From the NCBI GenBank assembly GCA_015039365.1, contig WION01000014.1, forward strand, positions 434,001 through 498,000: a DNA stretch of 64,000 nucleotides, given 5' to 3'. The position numbers and the translations under genes are program-made. The notes under the pieces were generated by a model that was not told where the DNA came from, did no database searches, and worked only from the letters and a program-made list of their open reading frames with translations. Positions 34,317 to 46,297 of the stretch are shown in pieces; positions within the stretch are counted from its first letter, which is position 1, and the number at the start of each line of letters is the position of its first letter. Origin of the DNA: Amanita rubescens (Eukaryota > Basidiomycota > Agaricomycetes > Agaricales > Amanitaceae).

Positions 34317-35963
34317 ATGACCATTTCCCTCACTTCCGCTGTCGTTGATATCAATGCGCCCCGCCCAAAAGATGTCGGTGTGCTCGCAATGGAAGTCTAC
34401 TTCCCCCGTAGAGTTCGTATTCACGTGCCTTTTAGTTCACTTGCCCAGAGACTGACGTGTTTTATCTATCCAGTGCGTGTCTGAAGATGCACTCGAAGAT
34501 TTCGATGGTGTCTCAAAAGGAAAATACACTATTGGTTTAGGCCAAGAGTACATGGCTTGGCCAGACGATAGAGAGGATATCAACTCGTTTGCTTTGAACG
34601 GTGAGTACTTGTGTGCATGCGTCGTTGGGCTATCTTCTGAACATACGGGCTAGCTGTTTCTGGTCTGCTCGAAAAGTACAACATTGATCCCAAGACAATT
34701 GGCCGTATCGATGTCGGAACCGAAACTATCATCGATAAATCCAAGTCCGTAAAGACGACTCTGATGGATCTCTTTGCGGAGTCTGGAAACACGGACATTG
34801 AGGGTATAGACTCGAAGAATGCGTGTTACGGCTCCACTGCGGCACTGTTTAACGCCATCAATTGGATCGAATCCGCGTCATGGGATGGACGACTTGCAAT
34901 TGCTGTTGCAGGTGACATCGCTGTCTATGCCGAGGGTGCCGCCAGACCAGCTGGTGGTGCAGGGGCCGTAGCCCTTTTGATTGGCCCTAACGCTCCGGTT
35001 GTATTTGAACGTGAGTCGATCAACTGTTGTTTTCGAATGCACTAACGCGATTTGAAATAGCCATTCATGGTAACTACATGGCCAATACCTACGATTTCTA
35101 CAAACCTCAGCTTTCGTCCGAGTACCCCGAGGTTGATGGACCAGTGTCCGTTGTCACATATATCGCGGCCCTTGATGCCGCCTACTCTCGCTTCCGTGAA
35201 AAAGTCGCACGGGCCACAAAGAAGGCGCAGCTCAACGGCCATGGAAATGGCGAAACTTTTGAAACCGTTTTCTCCCTCGAAGATGTTGATTATGCCATCT
35301 TCCACAGTCCTTACGGCAAGCAAGCCGTCAAGGGCCACGCGAGGCTTACGTATAATGATTTCCTCGCTAACTCGGAAGCTACCCGCTTTGCCAATATCCC
35401 CAACCGCGACGCTCTCCTTGCTATGTCACGTCCCGATTCACTTACGGACAAGAACGTTGAAAAAACGTTTATTTCTGCTTCAAAAGCTTCCTTTGCTCAA
35501 AAGACCAATGCTGGTATGGCTTGCTCACGCCGCCTTGGCAACATGTACACTGCCTCCCTTTACGGATGCCTTGCTTCACTGCTGTCGCAGGTTGAACCTG
35601 CCCAATTACAAGGCAAACGCGTCAGCCTTTTCGCCTTTGGTAGTGGTTGCGCTGCCAGCTTCTTCTGCCTCCGTGTGAAGGGCGATACAACTGATATCCG
35701 GGAGAAGCTTGACTTGATCAATCGTCTTGCAAGCATGAAGGTTGCCTCGCCACAAGAGTTCGTTGACGCCCTTAAAGTAAGTGATGTGTTACTATATTTA
35801 TACCTAGTGAATGCTTATTTCACCTCAGCTGCGGGAAAAGAATCATAATGCCTCCTGTTTCACGCCGGAAGGCTCCGTTGACAATATTTGGCCTGGCGCA
35901 TATTACTTGGAACATATTGACCACAAATACAGGCGAAAATACCTTCGTGCACCGCTCGTCTAA
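34317..35963 (+). CDS. ERG13: Hydroxymethylglutaryl-CoA synthase
   Basis: Five exons (34317-34412, 34474-34600, 34654-35010, 35061-35776, 35829-35963) join in phase to 476 residues, the usual length for the enzyme. It condenses acetyl-CoA with acetoacetyl-CoA to HMG-CoA in the cytosol, the step before HMG-CoA reductase in ergosterol and terpenoid synthesis. Family motifs seen: [56 protein letters not shown] with the catalytic Cys132, [16 protein letters not shown], and the C-terminal [22 protein letters not shown]. The start ATG is the first in frame, following a TATA candidate. The 3' part (from about 35690, including the last intron) has been duplicated to 38.7 kb. Confidence 0.97.
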
Positions 35964-36196
35964 AGCATTGCATTCGTTATACCCACTTGCATTCGTTCCT
36001 GTCATCTATTAACTGTTAATTTTAACTAATTGAGATTGAGTAACAAATAGGTAATTGGAGTAATTTAGGATTGCATGTACCCGCAAGTTACGTCAACGAT
36101 TATGAACGCGCCTGAACTTGGGTCAAGTTCGGACAAAGGTTTCTTATGTTCTCCCAAACATGGTTCCCTGTATGATATTTCTGACAAAACATTCGT

Positions 36197-37512
36197 TCAA
36201 CGTTCACCACATTCCTTAATCCAATCCTGTACCATTTTCGGTGAAATCCCCACTATATCTAACTCCTTCCTAAACTCCCGCCTGATCTCGTCCCTTCCGT
36301 CGTCGTCATGGCGTGTCTCACCAAGTTCCTTGTCAAAGACCAAACGTAGCTTCACCTTTTCCCAGTTCTCCCAGCACTCCACCCTGACCGGATCCGTATC
36401 TCCTGGGGCAAGTGGCTCCTCTTCTGTAATCTCTGGACCAAGCAGGAACTGTGGGTACGTGTCTTCCCTGTGGGGTCGAGTACCGACACACTCCCAGTCG
36501 ACGATTCCCGTAATTTGGTGTGTTGCCGGGTCGACGAGGATATTGCGAAGAGAAAGGTCGTGATGATGCAATGCAAAATTACGGTGCTGAGATGGGAAGA
36601 GTGCAAAGAGAATCGGTTGGAGCTTGTCCAACGCCTGAATAATGTTTTCCGCATCCTCGGCGAGGTCCTTGTCAAAGTCGCTATGTAAACGGGCGTCTGG
36701 CGATAGTAGTAGCTTCATGTCTTCCAGCTCCGAAGCAGCTAGTGCGGCGATATACTCTGTATCGTTGGAGTACGGTCCGAGATCCCTAGGTACACGCAGT
36801 TTGCGCCCCCCAGCAAACATGTAGGGTGTGACGAGAGGACCGAGGACATATTTCTCATCCTCCACGCGTAACACGCGAACTGGGGCGTTGAACGTATCGA
36901 TCTCTTCACGGAAATAGAGAGTTCCAATCCCAGTGAAGCACCGTCGGAGATCTCGAAGTTGGCTCACATAGCCCACGACGGACCTCGTCACCTTATTCTT
37001 AGTTTCTGGGTCAATGTCACTCCAAGCATCTGCCAGAGCAACCCCTGGGATCTTTTCCATGAGGGTCCACTCGTAGCCAACCTCATTATCTGAGGTAGAG
37101 CTGTGGGCAATGATGCGTGGTACTGGAATAGAAGTATGTTCCTGTAGGTAGGAAAGGGTCGTGACCTCGCCTGCGGTCTTGAAGAAAGGCTCCACGGGCG
37201 CAGTTGCGCGGAATATGTACTGAGGGGTGCCGAGGGTGCTACTACCGCTATTGGAAACGGTGATAGTGAACAATTTATTGAAGGCCCCTTCTGCGAAGAA
37301 GGTTGCAGAAATGTGATCGCCCGCAGAGAGCTGGAGGTGCTTCCTGGCAACTGATTCGATCGCGGTAACATTGGGAGGCGAGAGCCAGCGCGGAATGGGA
37401 CCCCAGATGCCAGATTCCCAGATAAATCGGGGCTGGTACACGAACTGGCAGGTAAGGCAAAGTTGAGGTATAATCTAGAGCTGATACTCACCGTCGTCTG
37501 TGGACTTGACAT
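36197..37512 (-). CDS. APH-family phosphotransferase
   Basis: Two exons (37512-37492, 37444-36197) join in phase to 422 residues. The first exon encodes only MSSPQTT. The domain has a nucleotide-binding N-lobe (GAFNKLFTITVS, IFRAT with the next lobe's E in GEVTTLSYL) and the Brenner-type catalytic loop HHHDLSLRNILVD, followed by ITGIVDWE, which supplies the metal ligands. This is the aminoglycoside/choline-kinase-like fold widely duplicated in fungi. The physiological substrate is unknown, and antibiotic resistance should not be assumed. The gene lies between ERG13 and the duplicated ERG13 tail, converging on ERG13. Confidence 0.88.
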
Positions 37513-38170
37513 GGGCAAGAATGTTCCAAACTACGGATAGTAACGTACTTCATGGAAATTTCTGGAACGCCCGTCCGTTCTCTTGAGGCTCAAGCGCTAG
37601 TGCTCACATTTATACCGAGTTATATCGCGGTTCAGTATTGAAATCTGATTCTGGTAGGTTTCGTGAGATTTCGAGTGGAGCTTTGCCCTCCCACCCATTG
37701 ATTTCTGGATCGTTGTTCTGAACCACATTGATGGCATTCTATTCTATAATCTACACTTCGATTTATGCCGATTTCTCGCTCTTTTGATTTCCATTGATTT
37801 CCTCTATTCCTTTCCATTCCCATTGATTTTCACGCGTCTTCTTGATCCTATGTTGAATTTCTCCAAGTCCGAGTGTATACATGAGTCTTGCATGAAAGCG
37901 GTATGTTGCGAGAAAGTGCATTCATGTGATGGTGTGTAGTAACTGTATCAACACATTGTCACCCACGTCAGCCACCGCCAACTTGATCACGTAGGAAACG
38001 CACCTGAACATTTACTGTCTTGCTGCCTCTGCTAACTTGGGGATAGGTGTTGTTAACGTGCACATCACCATTCCGAGCTTCTCCTCATCCTTCTCGCCTG
38101 ACGAACTGGGCGCGGCAGTTGCCGCATAAAAAGAAAACAAGGGAGAAAAATTTATAAGCGGAGATATCCA
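37513..38170. other. Intergenic
   Basis: Upstream region of the APH gene. 37640-37860 is rich in short ATTGATTT/TTTCC repeats of low complexity. No exon recognised. Confidence 0.5.
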
Positions 38171-38214
38171 CCATCCATATAATTACGCTGTAATGTACGT
38201 AAAAACGGGGAACG

Positions 38215-38420
38215 CAGGACTCGACATGCATCATATGTCCTCCCGGGTCTCTATCCGGTGTGGATGATGAGAACAAAAGACCGGAGTATCGTTCCATGAT
38301 CCATCCGGGTTCTCGACGGCCTGAAAGACGAGGGCGCAAAATCCGCGAGATACAGGATATATCTTGAGAGGGTGATGCGGAGTCCCACCATCGTGAGCAA
38401 AGGCGTTGTATATACAAGTA
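38215..38420 (-). pseudogene. Orphan 3' exon of the helical-domain gene family
   Basis: The minus strand encodes HDGGTPHHPLKIYPVSRGFC and ends RIETREDI followed by a stop. This matches plus 44380-44510 (HEGGTAHHRLKIYPAPRGFC ... VETWEDI), the proposed last exon of copy B. Upstream the similarity stops, and the reading frame runs into unrelated sequence overlapping the antisense of the ERG13 tail copy. It is a displaced terminal exon without the helical part. Confidence 0.6.
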
Positions 38421-38659
38421 CAAATAACTCGCCAAGTGTGCTTTACCGCCTCATTGCTTCTCAATGCGGGCTCGGATATGCTAACATCACTTGCTTCAAA
38501 TACTGGTGTACTTAGAACAGGTCTTGAACTGGCTGTTTGGCACCGGGCAGCTACTTTTTCCACCATGATTACTATTGTTGGCTGGCTCTGTTTTATTATA
38601 GCATCCGGCGAGAAACTTGGGATGACAATAACACTTTTGGGGATATTGGCCAAGGTGGT

Positions 38660-38995
38660 TTTACTATCCGGGAGAAGCTTGACTTGAACAAGGTTGCCTC
38701 ACCGCAAGAGTTCGTTGACGCCCTTAAAGTAAGTGATGTGCTACTATATTTACACCTAATGCTTATTTCACCTCAGCTGCGGAAAACGAACCATAATGCC
38801 TCCTGTTTCACGCCGGAAGGCTCCGTTGACAATATTTGGCCTGGCGTATATTGGAACATATTGACTACAGGCGAAAATACCTTCGTGCACCTCTCGTTCC
38901 TGGCATCTATTAACAATGAACTAATTGAGACTGAGGAACAAGTAGGTAATTGGAGTGATTTAGGATTGCATGTACCCGCAAGTTGCGTCTGTTCG
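38660..38995 (+). pseudogene. Partial duplicate of the ERG13 3' end
   Basis: It matches 35690-36095: ATCCGGGAGAAGCTTGACTT, the AAGGTTGCCTC...GACGCCCTTAAA block, the whole last intron with its splice sites, and the final exon through GSVDNIWPG and the KYLRAPLV region. It then continues past the stop into the 3' flank (GATTTAGGATTGCATGTACC). Carrying the intron and flank shows DNA-level duplication, not retroposition. It has lost 21 bp after GACTTGA and several codons at the end. There is no 5' part, so no enzyme. Confidence 0.9.
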
Positions 38996-39522
38996 GATCA
39001 AAGCCATGTAGGATTGTCGTCTCTTCGCATGGGGTAGTTTCAAGATCACAGACGATTCAGCTTCAGATTAAAGGCAAGACCTGGTATGCAGAGGGGTATA
39101 TACTAGCGCAGATAAGCTGGACGGGGCTGATTGCCGTGGATGCCGCAGTAGCATAGATTATATATTCAATTCCGATACTTGTATGGTGCAAATGACAGGA
39201 CAACCTGCAGGGTTATTACTAACTTCAAGTTCCGGTCATCTACGCCACTCATATCAATTATCAACCTCCGGTTTGTAGTGACATGCGCAACATATCGGAA
39301 GACTCGGTGCTGAGGGTGCCCACGTTCCTGAGTTTCCCCGCATCGAATTTGAGCCGTCCTCTTAGTGAAATACCCGAGTCGGGCATGTGAAATAGGACAT
39401 TCGGCCGGAACAAGCGGAGTTTCGGTCCGCGCGGCCACAGTGCTGGCGGGGTTTGTCGGGACTTAATACAACGTGCTGCTGCTAGACTAAGTTCTCTCTT
39501 CCATCGGCCACCTCCTCGCTTC
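38996..39522. other. Intergenic, promoter region of the REG1-like gene
   Basis: No exon seen. Short overlapping open frames on the minus strand show no family motif. Confidence 0.5.
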
Positions 39523-42500
39523 ATGGCAAATTACCTGCCAGTCCTTCTGGTATCAGTTACAAATGCTAGCATCGTACCAGATGACTCATCCGTGTCCACC
39601 TTACCTCGCGGACAAGTCGATTATCTCTCCCATGACTGGCAGGAAGAAGATGTTTGGAGGTCATGGAGGAACATGACCAGGCAGAAGAATGAGATTGCAA
39701 ACGGTGTTAGGCTCGAGAATGCTAGCTGGAGGACATGGTGGAAGCAGAGGAATAAGCTGAAAACTGTCACTCCAGAAACACTTAATTGGTGAGTGCTCTG
39801 AGCCGATGTCGTTTCTCCCAACTACGCACGGTTGGGACCCGCTCGCCAATTCTCATAATTATGGGTTTATTATAGGCTGAAAGACTCAGACGTCACTTGG
39901 CTCTACGGTCCTCTACATACGGCTACTGAGTGGACCCCACCAGCTAGACTTAAACCTGACGACCCGGAGTCGTCACCAAGGGCAACAGATCAACCGCGAC
40001 ACAAACCTATCCTCAAGTATCGGAGCATAAGCGAATTACTCACAAGCGAATTGCCCACTTCCCCAATCTTCAGCCCTACTGAATCCGAAACTGAGGCAAA
40101 GCCGCAGACCTCGGAGACTCAAAACGTTTCAGTGCTCTACAGGCAAAGCACGCTGTCCAAGCCTCTTAATCCCAAGCGACCTGCTCTTGTACACACCAAG
40201 AGTGACACTCATATCGCGCGTTGGGGTCCTGATCGTGCTTTCCGCAAGGACTCGCCTCCGCGGATAGATCCTCCCGGATCTTCTTTAAGCTGCATAGCCA
40301 CAAATCAAAGTAAATCAAGTGTTGATGGTTACTTCTCTCAATCCCAGATTCGCTCGTCACACTCGCAAGATTCCAACTCAAGTACGGGGACGAGTACGAC
40401 AGGTCTCACTAATCGACGATCACGTCATACAGCCGACAAGAAAAAGCATATTAGCTTTAATACTTTCGTAGAACAATGTATTGCCATCGAGAAGCCTAAC
40501 AACGACGATGATACTCCAAAGGTTTGGGGCGAACGAAAATGGGACTCTGATGATGGGTAGGTCCACGTCATTATTCCCCATGTTGGTGATGATTGACTAT
40601 CTTCAAGTTACGAGGAAGACAAAGAGGATAATGATGAAGACGATGGCGAAATATGGATAAGACATACCCCTCCCCATCTTAGTGGGAGCGCTATCGCTGG
40701 AAGTGATTCAGAGTCCGGGGACGATGAAGGGAAAGAAGCAGAGGAAGAAGACGTGCTGGAGATACGCCCAAGATCATATAGCTACATCAGAGGGACACCA
40801 AGGAAGCAACGTGCGGCTCGTTCACCCTCTACTTCAACCTCGATATCCACACCTTCATCTCGTTCGAATTCAACATCTTCCCCTTCACGTTCGCTATCAC
40901 CTTCATCACCCCGGAAGAGGCAAATGTCTACCTCCACGGCCCGTCCAATAGTACATGCACCCAGAGGGTCGATTCGACGCTCTAGCACTACTAGTGCTTA
41001 TCGTCCCTGTCCCCGTCTATATTCTACCTCTCATCACCCATTCATGCGAACGCGGGCACGCGGCGGGAGTATCAGCGGCTCGAATAACACCCACAATAGA
41101 AATGCCCCGCATGTCCATGTAACGATCGCCCCAATAGCGCCGACAGTTCTCAAGACAACTGATTCTGCTTTTGACGGTTGGGCCGAAGGTTTTGGAGATG
41201 AAGGTGGCAGCGACGATGGCCTCTGGGGTAGCAGATGGGGTGCATACAATGACGGAGAGGGATGGAAGGAGCACGACAAAGTTCAAAGTCAGGACGATGA
41301 GGCAACACCTGTGGAGTTGGTCTATGTTCCACCACCGCTTGTGGGCCGCCATTCCGTTGGTTCGGACGACGAAGAGGATCTCGATACCGACAGATTTCAG
41401 GAGCAAAAAGACGACAATACCCCTCGCGCATCATCTAGCTTTGTAACACCGCGAATCGTTGATGACGCACCAATCGCCGAAAGCCCACAGTCAACAATAA
41501 ACAAGTTGCCTTCTGTTTGCACTGTAACGCCTCCTACCCCAACCGTCGTTGTAGAATCTCAGCCTCCCCAAACAAGTGAAGCGCAGGAGCATTCTACCTC
41601 TGTATCCGTGAATGAAGTGGCATCGCGCAGTCCTTCAAATGGCCGAGATAGTCTATCACACCGGCCATCTAGTCCAGAATATAGACGTTCTACCTCTCGA
41701 TCCAGTTCACGAACTCACTCAAGATCCCGCACGCCGTCGCCCGCTGTCAATATACCCTCCTCTGAGACATCCAGAAATGTCGCAGCGCCAATACCCTTAT
41801 CAGCTCGCGGACGGAGTTCATCCACTTCCCCTCCAGAACCCCCATCCTCTTTGCTGTGCCCGCCTGTGCAACGTGGAAGGAGTGTATCATATCAGGACTT
41901 ACCCTCACGGAGTCAACGGGGCAGGTCAAGCACTCGAACGCCACCATCTTACTCAGATCGCGAACGTCAAGGAGAATCGCCGATAGGTAGCTTGTCGCCC
42001 GACAGCTCATTTGTCCGCGTAGCTGGCATCGTTGGTGGCGTCTATGCCGGTGGGAGGACAGATAAGGAACGCCAGAAAGAGAGGCGAGAGGAGCAATATA
42101 GAGACAGAGGAAGAGAAGGGGAGCGGGGAAGAGATCGGACTGGTAGGACGCCAAGTCAAAGCTTGAGTCCTGATGTGGATACGAAGACCTCGAAGAGGGA
42201 AAGTTTATCTCCTGGAGGAAGGGCTGATGATAGTTCCGCTCCTCCGATTAAAAAATCTTCAACCTCGGGTGTCGTCGGTAAGCCCAAGTCTGATGTTCCA
42301 GCCAAGTATCTTACCGCTTTCCCTTTTGTCAGGAACTGTGCAGGCACCTACAACGACTCACCCTCAGGAAGCCTCACGCTCATTGTATAAATCTCCATTA
42401 CTTGTACCCCCACCTCATCCCGTAGAGCCAAGTACATCATTAAGCATATCACCGCCAGGGCCTATTCAGTCATTACTCGTCAAGATACCCCAACAACCTC

Positions 42501-42592
42501 AAAGCCTTGCAAGTCCGACAGAAAAGGAATCGACGATAGTCGAGAAGATCGTGTCAAGTGCAGGTGCCTTCCTGGGACTGTGGCACCCATAA
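39523..42592 (+). CDS. REG1-like PP1 regulatory protein (DUF1752)
   Basis: Four exons (39523-39788, 39876-40556, 40608-42277, 42333-42592) join in phase to 958 residues. The N-terminus carries a DUF1752-type block (DVWRSWRNMTRQKNEIANG, LENASWRTWWKQR, WLKDSDVTWLYGPL). Near residue 220, KKKHISFNTFVEQCIAIE matches the conserved core of yeast REG1/REG2, where the F-containing segment docks type-1 phosphatase Glc7. The middle is acidic (EEDKEDNDEDD), then Ser/Arg/Pro-rich and probably disordered. The last exon ends VEKIVSSAGAFLGLWHP, also a family feature. By homology it targets PP1 in glucose repression and Snf1 control. The last intron is required to reach the conserved tail. Confidence 0.85.
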
Positions 42593-43310
42593 CACCGGCG
42601 GTATGTTGTTATTGATGCCAGCTACTGTATCGTTGCCTGATAAGCGGTAGACATCACTACTACTTGCTTGATAGCAAACACACACCGCCCTGTCGACCAT
42701 GACTTGGCTACGACTATAACGAAGACCACTTCTCAATCTCCCATCTCGTCCTCCTTTTCTTGCGTGCTATCTTCGTTGTCTGCATAATGGACTTTGCCGT
42801 AATCAATTTTTTGTTACTTTTTACTCGTATACTGTGCTACTGTTGTTTTTATTTTATTCACACATTCTCGGACTGATTGTGCCCAGCGCGGAGATTTTGC
42901 CTTTATCCTTCGTGAGCTGGGTGCGAATGGGCCTTGGTGTCTTTAAGTAGTAATTGCTTTTTTTTCTTTTTTATCTTGTGTACAAGGTTCAATTCAGTGG
43001 ATATTTCCACAGTACATATCTTATTTTTTTTTCGTATCTTGTTTCGACGAAAAGAGGGCTTCTTAGACCTCATGTCCCATAGTTATTGATGTATACGTAT
43101 ATCCTGTATCCCCTCATGCTGTTCTGGAGAAAAATATATGAATATATGTTGTTGACGACAATACTTAAATTCCTGCCACTTTAGAAACCGACTTGAAAGA
43201 CGCCACATACGACCTGTTGTAACTTACATTTTCAAGCATTACTGTACGCACGTAATGAACAGGGATCATTCATGATCCCCGACGTCACGCTTAATACGAC
43301 AACTCTTACC
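42593..43310. other. 3' flank of the REG1-like gene, T-rich
   Basis: Several T runs (near 42805, 42960 and 43025) typical of a long 3' untranslated region. No exon. Similarity to the upstream flank of the 54.5-kb copy begins at about 43310. Confidence 0.5.
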
Positions 43311-43523
43311 ACAATATGCCCGGTTCAACAGCTGATATTGATATCCTGTATTGCGGTTTGCAGGTGGATGGATCACTTGTGTTCGAGAACACGGAATGCA
43401 AATCTGTATGCGCCGTGGACGCTGTGGGCGTCTACATCAAAAAAAGCTGTGGAAAAGCTGTGAAAGGACTCGAGGGCGCTAAATCGCATACCTTTCCTTT
43501 GCGTCGATTTCCATGAGCCTGCC

Positions 43524-44510
43524 ATGCGTTTCTTTAGGACCTTTGCCTCAGCTTTTGTTAAGTCGGGGACGCAGGCCGCTGCCGTTGGAGTCCCAGGCGG
43601 CTTAGGAGGTGTCGGAGAGATCCTCTCTGTCATTATCATGCTGTCCGACAGCGTCCCCCAGAATAGGTACATAAGATACCTCTCATGGCGCGATTATTCT
43701 CTGATTGGTTTATATAGGGATGCTTCACGCAAGCTTGCAGAGAGATGCCAGCAACTGCACAAGGCTTTGGAGCAGTACGAGCAAATGCCTTTGCCTGATC
43801 GCACAGTTCGGTACCGGGCTGACGTGTTTGAGTTCGTTGTCTGTCTCCCGACGATACAATTTTACTCACGAAGTGTAGATGTCTTAAGAAGGTCAAGGAT
43901 ACGATGGAGAAATGGTCCGGGCAAGGCTGGGTTCGCATGTTAGTAAATCAAGGGAAATTTGAAAGGGACATCGATGATTGCAATAGCAAAATATCTGACT
44001 GTTTTACAATCTTCATGGTGAGTACTATGCGTCTGGATTGTGAAAGGGATGGTGATTTTTAGACTGCCTCCCAAATGGAATTACTGGCACAGTGCCAGGA
44101 AGAAGTCAAAAAAGGGAATAAAGGCCTGACAAAGAGTCGTAATGGCGACTGTCATCGAGATCGTCAAACGAGTCTCTTTAGAGAGTTTGACGCTGTCAAA
44201 TTCAGTATTCACGACCCGACGGGTAATGACAAATATGGTTATAGCCTCGGCCCCTTTTTTTTTTATGTAGTCGGAGGTACACGTTTCACGTTCCACTATA
44301 GAAAACAATTGGGGGCCGGGGCGGCCTGTTTAAGTTGTTTGTACTTGTATATACAGCGCTGTTCACATTGAGCTGGACTTGGTTGCTCACGAGGGTGGGA
44401 CTGCGCATCACCGTCTCAAGATATATCCTGCTCCTCGCGGATTCTGCGCCACTCGTATTTCAGGCCATCGAGAACCCAGATGGATTGTAGAGACCTGGGA
44501 GGACATATGA
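43524..44510 (+). CDS. Helical-domain protein, MLKL-NTD-like (copy B)
   Basis: Exons 43524-43666, 43718-43831, 43879-44017 and one from 44063 join in phase. The protein begins MRFFRTFASAFVKSG, has VPGGLGGVGEILSVIIMLSDSVPQNR, SRKLAERCQQLHKALEQYE, LKKVKDTMEKWSGQGW and FERDIDDCNSKISDCF, then MELLAQCQEEVKKG. The order (amphipathic N-terminus, small-residue loop, then several long helices) resembles the four-helix N-terminal domain found before kinase or STAND NTPase modules in mushroom proteins and labelled MLKL-NTD-like; this assignment is by pattern only. Here it stands alone. A last exon from about 44357 encodes HEGGTAHHRLKIYPAPRGFC and ends ETWEDI; the donor joining it is not certain. Membrane or cell-death roles are known for related domains and are inference here. 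Confidence 0.65.
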
Positions 44511-44658
44511 CGCATGTCGAGTCCTACATTCATGATTCTATGCTTCCTAACATATAATCCTTCCCTAGTAGGTCGTCTGAGACTTTGTTATGCCTCAAAT
44601 TTTCTCCTAAATTGCCATGCCCAGTTCATCAGGCAAAAAGGATGAAGAGGGGCTCAGA

Positions 44659-45998
44659 TAGTGTTGCCGTCGGCTAGGCTCAAAGCTGTTAGTCAGCTTA
44701 GCCGAGCCGTTGAGTAGCCGAGCCGGAGTCTAAATTTAGCTCGGGGCTCATCGCCGGCTAAAGCTGGCTATAGCCGGTATATAGGTCACCTTGAACCCAG
44801 AGCGACGCTGGCCCTCCCTAGCCACAAATATCGGTCGGGAGGCTCACCTTTCAACCCCTCAGTGCCCCAGGATGGATGGGAAGCAGCTGTACAACTGGAG
44901 GACGTGTAGTGGGCGCTATAGATGAGGTCAAGGACCAGGTGAGCTTGATAACGCCATAACTCATCCGTTTCTGCACCGATTCGCTTCAACCAGGGATCGA
45001 TTGAAAGCGCCTTCAGAGGGCTTTCTTCCAGTACAAACCGCTTGACAAGATCCCTTTTCATTCCTTCACAATTCCATCTTTTCTGTCATTGGGACCACTC
45101 TGGACGACTTTTTAAGCCATATATCACTCATTTCTTGTCGGATTCCCCTCAATTATGCATCAAAATGAAGGTTTCTAATGCCCTTTCTCGATTAATGAAC
45201 TGCTTAACAATCGGTTCTCCCGTTCTTCCGCATTCAAGTAATTATCCCCATCCACCATCATCTGCCCATATCTCCCTTATTCCTGCTTGGATTGTTATCG
45301 GTATGGCATCAATTTCTAGTGGTTTTACCCTTCTTTCTCACTGTGCTAACCGCTTGTCAGGCCATCCCTTCATTCTCCCATTATTCGACAAACTCATTGC
45401 AGGCCCTGCAACAACTGTCCTCAAGGCATATCTCAGTCAATTCCTACTGGATTTTCTTCAACCAGGCATCGATTTCAATGGTTTTTATTCCTCTCCCTCG
45501 TCGTACTATCCGTTTGACGAGCGGTGCGTCCGTTCCTTTGTTATTCCCTTTTTTTCGCCCAAGTGACCAGTTTGGTCTTTCCTATTTCAGCCATATCTCA
45601 TCCATCCCCCCCTCAAATCCTCATGAATCATGCATGTATTCATTCATTACCATTGTCCTATCTTAGCTACACCTTTGTACATAGATAATGAATGTAGATT
45701 ACTACTTATACTATGAAATGAACGACATTGCAAAAGATTGCCTGGCCTGCCTACCCCAGCTGCATGCTAGGGCACTAAAAGTGTCCATCTGAACCCCACA
45801 GATGCGTAATTAAGTGCGCAAACATGGGCGAGGGCTGTGCGCAGTTGACAAGCCCTTCTGCCTTAGCACAACTGGGCGTGCTGACAAATCAAGCACTTAG
45901 TCGGCTAGAGCCGGCTCCCTGAGACCGGCTTAGCCGAAAACTCGGCTCCAGTTACTTACTTAGCCGCAGCCTAGCCTAGCCTAGCTTCGGCAACACTA
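44659..45998. mobile_element. Non-autonomous hAT-like transposon, 1340 bp
   Basis: The ends are perfect 10-bp inverted repeats, TAGTGTTGCC...GGCAACACTA, of hAT type. Many subterminal TAGCCG/CGGCTA motifs follow within 120 bp of each end. The element is flanked on both sides by GGCTCAGA (44651-44658 and 45999-46006), a perfect 8-bp target-site duplication, the hallmark of hAT insertion. Inside there are only short frames (a 91-codon minus frame at 44786-45061 and a hydrophobic plus frame at 45042-45566) and no transposase DDE or dimerisation motif, so it depends on an autonomous relative. The perfect duplication suggests a fairly recent insertion. Confidence 0.9.
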
Positions 45999-46297
45999 GG
46001 CTCAGATTAGATGCCAGAATGGTGATGCACATGTTAAAGGACATCCTAGAAACAATATCCCCAAGTTAGCGGAGGCAGCAAGACTGGGGTTGCAGATGTC
46101 AGTGAGCAAAAAGATATAAACTCGATGTAAATGCCATCGCAAGGGAGATGAGAGCATTGCTATATCTGATTTTCTGTGTGAATCAAAATATGGAAAAGGA
46201 TATACTGAAGGATCAGTTCGACTATGTTTTACAGTGAGACACATTCATAACTGCATGTTCAAGTTAACTGAATGTGCCTGCATAGGGATCTTTCCCA

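Noticed and set aside
36988..37518. 176-codon minus frame overlapping the APH gene
   Set aside because: Out-of-frame shadow; only its first seven codons are used, as APH exon 1.
39166..39524. Minus-strand frames upstream of the REG1-like gene
   Set aside because: No recognisable domain and they overlap each other in different frames; treated as promoter region.
45042..45666. Overlapping hydrophobic open frames inside the hAT element
   Set aside because: No transposase or known domain, no splice-consistent extension, and two frames overlap. Not called as genes.
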